Shown: piece by piece, positions 15,843 through 23,314 of the stretch
Layout of the letters: each line of letters begins with the position of its first letter
How positions within the stretch are numbered: position 1 is the first letter of the stretch
DNA from: Rhizobium sp. Root1203
GTDB lineage: Bacteria; Pseudomonadota; Alphaproteobacteria; Rhizobiales; Rhizobiaceae
NCBI RefSeq assembly: GCF_001424945.1
Contig: NZ_LMCW01000017.1
Span: 77,220-119,607, forward strand
Length of the DNA: 42,388 nt
Direction: 5' to 3'
Made by a program: the position numbers and the translations under genes
The notes under the pieces: generated by a model
Seen by the model: only the letters and a program-made list of their open reading frames with translations
The model's database searches: none
What the model was told of the DNA's origin: nothing

Positions 15843-16664
15843 ATGACTAAAATCAAGATGGGGTGCCAGACTTACACTTGGCAGATGAGCGGCGAACTCT
15901 ACCTCGGCAAGCTCGATCACATCATCTCGGTAGCTGGTGCAGCCGGCTTCCAGGGTGTCGAGCCCGAGACCCGGTTCTTGGGTGCACTGCGCGACCCTGC
16001 GTTGATGCGAGAGCACCTCGACCACGCGGGCGTCGAACTGGCTTCGGTTTGCCTCGTCGAGACATGGTGTCAGCCAAAGGAGACCGACGCCGAGCGCGAG
16101 GACGCCGACTGGGTTATCGACTATCTGGCGCGCAATTTCCCAGACACAATATTGAATGTCTGCCCCTATCCGGGCAGCGACCGCTCCGATCTCGAAGAAC
16201 GTCAGGCGAACCAGCTCGCTTGCATGAACGCCCTCGCGGCCCGCGCCGCGCAAAGGGGCGTCCAGGCAGCGTACCATCCGAATTCGCCGGCAGGATCGGT
16301 ATGCCGGACACATCAGGACTACGACCGCATGCTGAACGGTCTCGACGCCCGAGTGTTGAAATGGGTGCCGGATGTCGGCCACTTGGCCAAAGGGGGAATG
16401 GACCCGCTCGAGATCATTGGAGCCTTCCGGCCGCTGATCGCGCATGTCCACTACAAAGACATGGCAGCCAGTGGCGAGTGGGCGATGATGGGCAAGGGCG
16501 TGATCGATTTTGAAGCGATCACGACCTTCCTTCACGACACTCACTATCAGGGCTGGCTCGTGGTCGAGGACGAAAGTCGAGAGGCCGAAGTCGCGCCTGA
16601 TACCGTCGCCGCGTTCGATGGCCGATACATGAAGGCGCGCCTGGCGCCTATCGTCGCAAGGTGA
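15843..16664 (+). CDS. IolE/IolH-like TIM-barrel sugar isomerase or dehydratase
   Basis: This 273-aa AP_endonuc_2-type TIM barrel belongs to a different branch from the 10620 and 11493 genes. The first metal ligand position is His145 (AAYHPNSP), as in inosose dehydratase-like proteins that also use His here. The others are Asp177 (VPDVGH), His203 (HVHYKD) and Glu242 (VVEDES). The substrate loop reads SVCRTHQDYDRML. A GGAAAGAGG box at 15831-15839 precedes ATG 15843. It may isomerise or dehydrate a keto sugar or a polyol derivative. Its presence in an operon with three other barrel proteins suggests a route of several epimerisation/isomerisation steps or several entry substrates. Confidence 0.84.
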   Translation: MTKIKMGCQTYTWQMSGELYLGKLDHIISVAGAAGFQGVEPETRFLGALRDPALMREHLDHAGVELASVCLVETWCQPKETDAEREDADWVIDYLARNFPDTILNVCPYPGSDRSDLEERQANQLACMNALAARAAQRGVQAAYHPNSPAGSVCRTHQDYDRMLNGLDARVLKWVPDVGHLAKGGMDPLEIIGAFRPLIAHVHYKDMAASGEWAMMGKGVIDFEAITTFLHDTHYQGWLVVEDESREAEVAPDTVAAFDGRYMKARLAPIVAR

Positions 16665-16748
16665 CGGTGCCTGCTAGCGACGCATCCGAGCGAAGCCGTC
16701 TGCGACGCCTCAATCCAGATTTACGGAAACAGCCGGGAGAGACGGTCA

Positions 16749-17786
16749 ATGCAACAGTATCCTAAACTTCACAATGCCATGTGGCCCGGCCTCGTCGGCA
16801 AAGGTAGCGACGGCGAGCCGGAAATTGACCTGGATACGATGTTGCGCCTGACCGCCGATGCAGAAGTTGATGGACGGCGGTTCGACGGTGTGGACCTCTT
16901 TCTAGCGGCCCCGCACGTGCCGATCGACGCCACCGATGCCGAGGTCAACGAGATCGGGCGGAAAATTGCCGGCCACGGCCTCGCCGTCGGTTCGGTCGTC
17001 GCCCCCGTCTGGCCCTTCAGCGGGGGTGGTTCGGCTATGGGTGACGCGCAGGAGCGCGACCGCTTCGTCGAGATGGTTCGAAAAGCCTGCCGCATTGCCG
17101 GACAGTTCAGAAAGAGCGGTTTGCGCACCTATGGTGTTATTCGCATTGACTCGGCGGCCTCGGTGGAGGATTGGGCAAAGGATCCGGCCCACAACACCGC
17201 AATGATCGCGGATACCTTCCGGCGCGCGTGTGACGTTGCTGCGGAATTCGATGAGCGCCTCGCGATCGAGGGCGAAATATGCTGGGGCGGCATGCACAGC
17301 TGGAAATCAGCCCTTGAACTTCTGGTGGCCGTCGATCGCCGCAATATCGGCTTTCAGGCGGATATGGCGCACACGCTTCTCTATACAATGGGCTACAACG
17401 CGTCGGAGGCGCGCCTTCTCCCGAATGATTATGAATGGTCTGATCGCACTCCGATGCGCGAGGCCTTCGCAAAGGTTTCCGCCGCGCTGCGCCCCTGGAC
17501 CATCGATTTCCATGTCGCCCAAAACGACGCAACCGTGAAAGGCGGCGGAGACCATGACCTCACGGGCAGACACTGCCAGGTCAACGACCCGAATGGCAAG
17601 CTGGATGTTGTCCGGGATGCCGGGTTCTGGCTTCGTGACGAGAATGGCAGCCTCACCAAGGCATTTCGCCATATCTGTTGGGACGGATGCATGTTCCCGA
17701 ATGACGTCATGCTGCAACAGCAAACCTGGAACGATGTCCTAGCAGAGATGATCGAGGTGCAATCCGCGCATGGTTGGCGTGAATAA
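16749..17786 (+). CDS. Divergent TIM-barrel sugar isomerase-like protein
   Basis: This 345-aa protein is the fourth barrel of the cluster and the most divergent. Recognisable elements are Glu174/Glu176 (AIEGEICWGG), Asp205 and His208 (QADMAHT) and His255 (DFHVAQND). A glycine/histidine-rich loop follows (VKGGGDHDLTGRHC), and the C-terminal part contains HICWDGCMFPND. A GGGAGAGACGG box (16735-16745) lies before ATG 16749. Length and loop pattern recall larger xylose-isomerase-like barrels, but no specific activity can be named. Its 3' end runs into the SGNH esterase region, where that gene's ribosome-binding site begins 10 nt after this stop. Confidence 0.82.
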   Translation: MQQYPKLHNAMWPGLVGKGSDGEPEIDLDTMLRLTADAEVDGRRFDGVDLFLAAPHVPIDATDAEVNEIGRKIAGHGLAVGSVVAPVWPFSGGGSAMGDAQERDRFVEMVRKACRIAGQFRKSGLRTYGVIRIDSAASVEDWAKDPAHNTAMIADTFRRACDVAAEFDERLAIEGEICWGGMHSWKSALELLVAVDRRNIGFQADMAHTLLYTMGYNASEARLLPNDYEWSDRTPMREAFAKVSAALRPWTIDFHVAQNDATVKGGGDHDLTGRHCQVNDPNGKLDVVRDAGFWLRDENGSLTKAFRHICWDGCMFPNDVMLQQQTWNDVLAEMIEVQSAHGWRE

Positions 17787-17808
17787 CCCTGAAGATGGAG
17801 TAAGCAGC

Positions 17809-18447
17809 TTGAAGACCGTGCTTTGCTATGGAGATTCACTCACCTGGGGCTATTCCCCCACGGGTCTGGGGCGTCACGCCCATATGGATCGCTGGCCGAG
17901 CGTACTGGCCGCAGCCCTCGGTCCAGATGTCTCGGTCATTGCCGAGGGCCTCAATGGCCGCACCACGGCGTTCGACGACCACCTCGCGGACTGCGACCGC
18001 AATGGAGCGCGCATTCTTCCAACGATGCTGCAGACCCATGCGCCGCTCGATCTGGTCATCATCATGCTGGGCGCCAATGATATGAAGCCGTTCATCTGCG
18101 GTTGCGCCATTGGCGCCAAGCAAGGCATGGCCCGGCTGGTTGGGATCACCCGTGGCCATGCCTATCCCCACGATGCCAAGCCGCCCAGGGTGTTGCTGGT
18201 TTCGCCTCCGCCGCTTACGGCGACGAAGGATGCCGATTTTGCTGCGGTATTCGACGGTGGCGTGGCCGAGTCTGGAAAACTCGCGGGGCTTTACGCCGAA
18301 GTCGCCACCGAGATGGACTGCGGCTTCTTTGACGCGGGATTGGTCGCCCGTGCGACGTCGCTGGACGGGGTTCATCTCGATGCCGAGAACACGAGAGCAG
18401 TCGGGAGGGAGCTGGCGCCAGTTGTCCGAGGCATGCTCGGACTTTGA
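17809..18447 (+). CDS. SGNH/GDSL arylesterase-like hydrolase
   Basis: This is a cytoplasmic SGNH hydrolase (212 aa) closely resembling arylesterase/acyltransferases of the Mycobacterium smegmatis MsAcT type. Catalytic Ser10 is in block I (YGDSLTWG), block III is GANDMK with Asn90, and Asp186/His189 are in DGVHLDAEN. The segments EGLNGRTT and VLLVSPPPL are family hallmarks. I choose TTG 17809: GGAG lies at 17797-17800 with 8-nt spacing, and the protein then begins MKTVLCYGDS like its relatives. An in-frame ATG at 17770 would add 13 residues and overlap the previous gene by 17 nt. As the last gene of the cluster, it gives the pathway a second ester-cleaving enzyme. Confidence 0.88.
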   Translation: MKTVLCYGDSLTWGYSPTGLGRHAHMDRWPSVLAAALGPDVSVIAEGLNGRTTAFDDHLADCDRNGARILPTMLQTHAPLDLVIIMLGANDMKPFICGCAIGAKQGMARLVGITRGHAYPHDAKPPRVLLVSPPPLTATKDADFAAVFDGGVAESGKLAGLYAEVATEMDCGFFDAGLVARATSLDGVHLDAENTRAVGRELAPVVRGMLGL

Positions 18448-18605
18448 CGCGGCGGAGAATATCGCTTTTCCGCTGGCCGGCATTGATATCCGAAGTGCGA
18501 CCCGACGCATCGCGTCGAGTGCAGCTTGGCGGAAGCGTCGGTGACGCCTGATCGACAAACGTCTCAAGGCCAGGCGGCGATGGGCGACCGACAGGGGTTG
18601 CGTTC

Positions 18606-19583
18606 TCACGACATGCGAAAGAACTGCTTCCCGCTTTCAGGTACCCGCAACGTCGCTTCAACTCCTTTGCGCCATTCGCCAAGCGATAAAAATCCTCCAA
18701 CAGAGACTTTGAAGTCATCGCTGCTAGACTCCAGGGCGATCCTCGCCAGCTCTTCCATGTCCTCCGGCTTCGGGGGATCAAAGAAATAGCGATAAACATG
18801 CGATCGGATCTCCAGCCCATTCAGTAACACGTCGAAATTGTGCAGCTCGAACCGTTCGGGGCTCATGCCGCCGTTGATGACCACCTGACCGCCGAACCGC
18901 ATGGTCCGAATAATGTCGCCTGTGAGAGGCCCGCCAACGTTGTCAATTAGTGCCGCAATTCCGACACCAGATGTGATTTCGGCAATGCGCTCTCCGATGG
19001 GCTCCTTAAGTTGGCTGAGATCTATGACCGCGGCCGAACCTCTCGTCAAAAGATCAGTATGGACGCGACGCGTTGTCGATATCACATGGACGCCGCGCGC
19101 GGCAGCAAACTGGGCGACCATCGAGGAGACTGTGGCGTTGCCTGCTGTGACCGCGATCCAGTCGCCCGCCCGAGCCTTAGCGGCTGCAAGCAGATCCCAT
19201 GCAGTGATGATGTTAAAGAATTGCGCAGCTTTCTCGGGCGCAAAGTCGTGGGGCAGGGGGATAAGCCACTGAACTGGCAGCGCTGCATACTCTGCCCAGC
19301 TGTTATAATAGCTGAAGGCAACGAGCGTTCCTGGTTCTAGTCCTGTCCCGGGGGGAGCGCGCTCGACGATTCCAGCGCCGTGGTTTCCGCCGATTTGCGC
19401 CGGAAATACTGGTTTCTTCGGCTCAGGATAGAGGTTGGCGATAAAAAGGAAATCTCCCGGACTGATTGGCGCAGCTACCATACGCACAAGAGCTTCACCA
19501 TCCGCCAAAACTGGTACGTGCACATCCTCGGCCCGCAAAACATCGAGCGGATCGCCGTATCGATCGAACAAAACAGCCTTCAT
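18606..19583 (-). CDS. MDR-family NADPH:quinone reductase-like oxidoreductase
   Basis: This medium-chain dehydrogenase/reductase has 325 aa: an N-terminal GroES-like domain (about 1-120, PISPGDFLFIANLYP, GNHGAGIVE) and a Rossmann domain with nucleotide loop TAGNATVSSMVAQFAAARG near 143. The catalytic-zinc cysteine and histidine of alcohol dehydrogenases are absent, so it is of the zinc-free quinone/enoyl reductase type. It faces the sugar cluster convergently and therefore does not belong to it. It lies downstream of the decayed hydrolase gene on the same strand and opposite a divergent GlxA-like regulator, probably its controller. ATG 19583 is the only good start. Confidence 0.88.
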   Translation of the reverse strand: MKAVLFDRYGDPLDVLRAEDVHVPVLADGEALVRMVAAPISPGDFLFIANLYPEPKKPVFPAQIGGNHGAGIVERAPPGTGLEPGTLVAFSYYNSWAEYAALPVQWLIPLPHDFAPEKAAQFFNIITAWDLLAAAKARAGDWIAVTAGNATVSSMVAQFAAARGVHVISTTRRVHTDLLTRGSAAVIDLSQLKEPIGERIAEITSGVGIAALIDNVGGPLTGDIIRTMRFGGQVVINGGMSPERFELHNFDVLLNGLEIRSHVYRYFFDPPKPEDMEELARIALESSSDDFKVSVGGFLSLGEWRKGVEATLRVPESGKQFFRMS

Positions 19584-19599
19584 TTGTTGGTTTCTCCAT

Positions 19600-20027
19600 T
19601 TTGGGATTTGCTCCGCAAATTAAAAGCCCGCGGACAATGGTAATGATTTCTTGCGGGCGCTCCTCAAAGTAGAGTGGCCCGTATCCTCTAAAGCAATTGC
19701 ACGGCATCGAGGGTCGACGCTCGGATGACTTGCGTCACATAAATTCCGAAGGTGATGTCCCCGCTCACCGTCAGCACTGGCATCTGCAAAGGAATGTGTG
19801 CAAGCGAAGCGATATCCTTTGCATCCCGATCAAAGACCGCGAAATGCAAGAGGCCGGCGCGCATCGCGGCAATCTCCCTCGGACCAGTATCGACGGAGCC
19901 ATGAACACGAGGTGCGACTATGCCGCCAAGTCGTGTTCCACATGGTTGCTCGATCCACGCCGAGCAACATTAGAGCCACTAGCTGGCTGACCATTGTCGC
20001 GGCCAAGGCGGGCCTCTGTATTTGCAT
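19600..20027 (-). pseudogene. Decayed alpha/beta hydrolase (epoxide hydrolase-like) gene
   Basis: On the minus strand an ATG at 20027 with a good GAGGAG box opens a hydrophobic, signal-like start (MQIQRPALAATMVSQLVALM). The frame then loses sense. In a second frame a clear hydrolase C-terminal section appears: EIAAMRAGLLHFAVFDRD, then IPLQMPVLTVSGD. After another frame change comes the histidine-loop tail, reading GHYTFEERPQEII-like wording (YFEERPQEII in frame). The core with the catalytic serine is missing altogether. This fits a gene with a large internal deletion plus at least one further frameshift. It would have been co-transcribed with the MDR reductase gene, which begins at 19583. Family assignment rests on the C-terminal pattern. 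Confidence 0.6.
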
Positions 20028-20146
20028 TGCGTCGTCTCCTCGAGCATTCAGGGGAGCATAAGTTGGTATGTCCGTGATGTGTAATGGCGCAAAAGACAAA
20101 TAACTTGCGAAACGCGCCAAAGATCGTGAAGATCCGGGTTGTAACG

Positions 20147-21160
20147 ATGGAGATTGATGTGGTTCAGACGAGAGTGGCCGTGCGTGCCGAGCCAGGGACG
20201 CCGCGGCATCATATTGCCATCTGGCTACCGAGCTTTTTCTATGCGGCCGTGGCTGCGACTCTCGCGGAAATGTTCACCCTGGTGAACACCATCCGGGGCG
20301 ACAGTATATTTTCCGTCGAATTCCTTGGTTCGGCGGATCAGGCAGTGGCAGAGTCCGGTATCTCCTTTCCAACCCAGCGACGTCCTTCGCGTCGAGTAGA
20401 CGCGTTCGTGATACTGGCGGTACCCGGTCTGCCAAGCCGGCAACTCACCGCAGACCTCGATCGGGAGAGCGGTTTCGTTCGACCGAACTTGACTCAAGCC
20501 GCAGAAAACGGCGCAATTATCGCCGCTCATTGCTCGGCAAGCTGGTTTCTTGCGGACGCCGGCATGCTCGATGCCCGCAGTGCGACAACCTCGTGGTGGT
20601 TGAAGCACGATGTGAATATGCGCTTTCCAAGGGTCCGCTGGGACGTCTCGCGCCTGCTGGTACGTGATGGCCTTATCTATACCTGCGGGGGCGGCTTTTC
20701 CGGGATCGAACTGGGGAAAGCCCTACTTAGGGAATTCGGCTTTCACGAGGAGGAGAGGCACGTTCGCAAGTTGCTTGTACTGCCGCCCACTCGGTACTTG
20801 CAGACGCCTTATGAGATGGTGCTTGAAGAGCTGCCAGCTTCCTTCCGTTCGCTGCGGGAGCGACTAACAAGCATTGATGAAAGCAGCATCCTCGGAATGA
20901 ATGTCACCGCGCTCGCGGAACGGCTCGCGCTTTCACCGCGTACGCTGGTGCGCCGGTTCTCTGACGAAATGGGCTTGACCCCACAACAGTGGCTGACCGA
21001 ACGGCGTCTCGCGGTTGCTAAGCAATTGTTAGAGGCGACCGACCTAGCGGTGACCGAGGTCTGCCAGCGGGTAGGATACCTGGATGCTCCTTCCTTCAAC
21101 CGGCTTTTTTCGCGGCAGACCGGAATGACGCCAGGCGCTTACCGGCGACAGAGCCGGTGA
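20147..21160 (+). CDS. GlxA-like AraC-family regulator (DJ-1/PfpI domain)
   Basis: This regulator has an N-terminal class I glutamine amidotransferase-like (DJ-1/PfpI) domain, from about HHIAIWLPSFF to LLREFGF, and a C-terminal AraC helix-turn-helix pair (MNVTALAERLALSPRTLVRRF and AVTEVCQRVGYLDAPSFNRLF). A cysteine in the nucleophile-elbow position is retained (AAHCSASWFLADAG). GlxA-like proteins are sensors rather than enzymes. The gene is divergent from the decayed hydrolase and MDR reductase genes and probably regulates them. The start is uncertain: ATG 20084 is the first in frame, ATG 20147 leaves a more usual N-terminus, and neither has a strong ribosome-binding site. Confidence 0.85.
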   Translation: MEIDVVQTRVAVRAEPGTPRHHIAIWLPSFFYAAVAATLAEMFTLVNTIRGDSIFSVEFLGSADQAVAESGISFPTQRRPSRRVDAFVILAVPGLPSRQLTADLDRESGFVRPNLTQAAENGAIIAAHCSASWFLADAGMLDARSATTSWWLKHDVNMRFPRVRWDVSRLLVRDGLIYTCGGGFSGIELGKALLREFGFHEEERHVRKLLVLPPTRYLQTPYEMVLEELPASFRSLRERLTSIDESSILGMNVTALAERLALSPRTLVRRFSDEMGLTPQQWLTERRLAVAKQLLEATDLAVTEVCQRVGYLDAPSFNRLFSRQTGMTPGAYRRQSR

Positions 21161-21472
21161 TCAAAGTGTCTCGCTTTCAGTTTCGGCTCGATTCCGGCGT
21201 TTCACCGGAGGACCGAGAAACCGTCCGAAGGTAGATTAGTCTGCCAAAGCTCATCGACGGCCACTCATTTCGGGTTATCCGATATCTTAAATCATGCATC
21301 CTTCTCGGCTCACGACGTGAACGCGTAGCCAGATGGATCCTGGCCGAGCGACAGTGGGCAAGAGCTGGATTATTCAACGCGGCAAGCCCGCGATGCGTAC
21401 CGCCTTATCTACGCAATTTGCATTTTGTCGGAACCGCTCGTCCACGACTCGAGGGCACGACTTGAACAAATC
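21161..21472. other. 312-nt gap between convergent regulator genes
   Basis: The stretch separates the convergent GlxA-like and TetR genes. I see no gene, RNA or clear terminator hairpin in it. Confidence 0.5.
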
Positions 21473-22069
21473 TCAGTCCCCACTGGCAGCGATCAACGCG
21501 TGGGCAGCATGTCGAAGCAGTTCGGTTGCCTCGCCGGCTTCGAACAACGGCATGCTCACAAATGCGCCATTGATTATTACCGCAAGTTGCCCGGCGAGCC
21601 TATCTGGCCTCGCTACCTGTAGTTTTTCCGCGATGACGTTCAATCGCCGCCGCATCTCACGCATATGGGTTTCAGCGACAATGCGAGCGGGGTGGTCAAT
21701 TTCCGGAAACTCAGCTGCCGTATTGATTTGTGGGCAGCCGCGATAATTCCTTCGCCCAACCCGTTCCCCGATCCATTCACAGTGAGCATCAAGCTCAGCC
21801 AAGGCATCGTCCGAGTGTCGTTCGCTCACTCGATCCCACGTGCCCCAAAAGTCCTGGTCCTCACGTTTGAGAAACGCGGCCACCAGGTCATTCTTCGTAC
21901 CGAAATGGCGATATAGGCTGGTCTTGGCTACACCAGATCGTTCAACCACCAGATCGACCCCAACCGCGCGTACGCCACGACGGTAAAACAACTCAGACGC
22001 TGTCTCCAGGATTCTGTCGCGCACCTCGCTGCCCCCATGGGCGGGGGCGGTTTTCACGTTTTTCGACAT
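21473..22069 (-). CDS. TetR-family transcriptional repressor
   Basis: The product (198 aa) has a typical TetR DNA-binding start: RDRILETASELFYRRGVRAVGVDLVVERSGVAKTSLYRHF (about 18-57, helix-turn-helix at VDLVVERSGVAKTSLYRHF). A ligand-binding all-helical domain follows, with the conserved RGCPQINTAAEF region of the subgroup controlling reductases and similar detoxifying enzymes. It is divergent from the saccharopine dehydrogenase-like gene, and two dyads that fit TetR operators lie between them (22116-22162), so it most likely represses that gene and itself. Ligand unknown. Confidence 0.9.
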   Translation of the reverse strand: MSKNVKTAPAHGGSEVRDRILETASELFYRRGVRAVGVDLVVERSGVAKTSLYRHFGTKNDLVAAFLKREDQDFWGTWDRVSERHSDDALAELDAHCEWIGERVGRRNYRGCPQINTAAEFPEIDHPARIVAETHMREMRRRLNVIAEKLQVARPDRLAGQLAVIINGAFVSMPLFEAGEATELLRHAAHALIAASGD

Positions 22070-22108
22070 CGCGTAGCTCCATTTTTTATCAGCTTAGCAG
22101 AAACCGAG

Positions 22109-22162
22109 TTGACATCATACAGACCGGTATGTTTTAGATGCTACAGACAGGTCTGTAGCATC
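22109..22162. promoter_or_regulatory. Promoter element and two TetR-type operator dyads
   Basis: Two related dyads lie in the 103-nt divergent region. The first is CATAC-AGACCG-GTATG (22116-22131). The second is a near-perfect 26-bp dyad (22137-22162), with arms GATGCTACAGAC and GTCTGTAGCATC around AG. Both share the core TACAGACNGGTNTGTA, a common operator form for this TetR subgroup. A TTGACA hexamer at 22109-22114 directly abuts the first dyad, so binding would block the promoter of the rightward gene. Confidence 0.75.
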
Positions 22163-22172
22163 GGAGAAAACA

Positions 22173-23216
22173 ATGGGCATCCGTCTTTCTAATCCTTCAA
22201 ACGCATCTCGGGCCGTGGCAGTCATAGGAGCAAATGGCCACACGGGGCGCTTCGTCGTCGCCGAACTGCTGCGACGCGGATTTTCGCCCATCGCGATCGG
22301 ACGCGATATTCGCCGGCTTGATGAGGCTGGTCTCCTCCAGCGCGGCATCGAATGCCGGGAAGCCATTGTCGAGGACGATGTCACGCTGGACAAAGCGCTT
22401 GCCGGAGCATCGGCAGTCATCAATTGTGCGGGCCCGTTTCTGGATACTGCTGACGCTGTGATCCGTGCTGCACTGAGAGCCCGTATCCATTACCTCGATG
22501 TCACGGCCGAACAACCAAGCGTGCAAGCCACTTTGTTACGGTATGGAGCGATGGCTCTTGAAGCTGGCATAGCGGTCATTCCAGCCATGGGCTTTTACGG
22601 CGGCTTGGCAGATTTGCTCGTGAATGCTGCCATGCAGGAGTGGGATTACGCCGACGGGATCGAAATTCGAGTTGCACTTGACAGCTGGCTGCCGACGAAG
22701 GGCACACGGGTAACGGGACAAAGAAACACCGCACAGCGCCTGGCGGTCAGCCATGGACAGTTGGCACCGGTTCAACAACCGCCCACACAAAAAGAATTCA
22801 TACTGCCACCTCCCTTCGGCACGCAGACATTCATCGAGGTCCCGTTTTCTGAAGTTCCACTGATTGCCAGTCACGTCCGAACCCAGGAACTGCACACCTT
22901 TCTCGGCACCATCGCGCTGCGCGATGTTCGCGATCCATCAACGCCTCCACCGCAGGCAGTCGACGAAACCGGGCGGTCGGCTCAGCGCTTCGCCGTGGAG
23001 GTGATGGTAACAAGGCACGGCGAGCATCGCAGTATCCTTGCCCAAGGACAGGACATTTACGCGATCACCGCGCCAATCATTTGTGAAGCGGTCGAGCGCA
23101 TCCTGTCGGGCCAAACCAAAGATATTGGCTCGAAGGCGCCGGCAGTCATTTTCAACGCAGCCGATTTTCTGGAGGCACTTGGCCCATTCTTGTCGGTTGA
23201 GACTTCGAATCGCTAG
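22173..23216 (+). CDS. Saccharopine dehydrogenase-like NAD(P)-binding protein
   Basis: The product (347 aa) has an N-terminal Rossmann fold, with dinucleotide loop VIGANGHTGRFVVAELLRRG (about 16-35), then SAVINCAGPF and IHYLDVTAEQPS, which are hallmarks of the saccharopine dehydrogenase NADP-binding family (trans-acting enoyl reductase-like proteins). The C-terminal half is family-specific and not recognised further. Start ATG 22173 follows CGGAGAAAACA (GGAG at 22163-22166). It is divergent from, and probably repressed by, the TetR protein. True saccharopine dehydrogenase activity is unlikely; a reductase with an unknown substrate is more plausible. Confidence 0.82.
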   Translation: MGIRLSNPSNASRAVAVIGANGHTGRFVVAELLRRGFSPIAIGRDIRRLDEAGLLQRGIECREAIVEDDVTLDKALAGASAVINCAGPFLDTADAVIRAALRARIHYLDVTAEQPSVQATLLRYGAMALEAGIAVIPAMGFYGGLADLLVNAAMQEWDYADGIEIRVALDSWLPTKGTRVTGQRNTAQRLAVSHGQLAPVQQPPTQKEFILPPPFGTQTFIEVPFSEVPLIASHVRTQELHTFLGTIALRDVRDPSTPPPQAVDETGRSAQRFAVEVMVTRHGEHRSILAQGQDIYAITAPIICEAVERILSGQTKDIGSKAPAVIFNAADFLEALGPFLSVETSNR

Positions 23217-23314
23217 TCCAGGAACCTTTTGAGGGCCAAGCTACGCCGATATTCTAATTCGATCATTGAATTTCCGACACTAGGTCTGATCCAATTTCGG
23301 ATACCGATTGACAT

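Noticed and set aside
18501..18517. CGACGC-ATC-GCGTCG hairpin between convergent genes as terminator
   Set aside because: The stem has only 6 bp with a 3-nt loop and no T-run; too weak to call although the position would suit.
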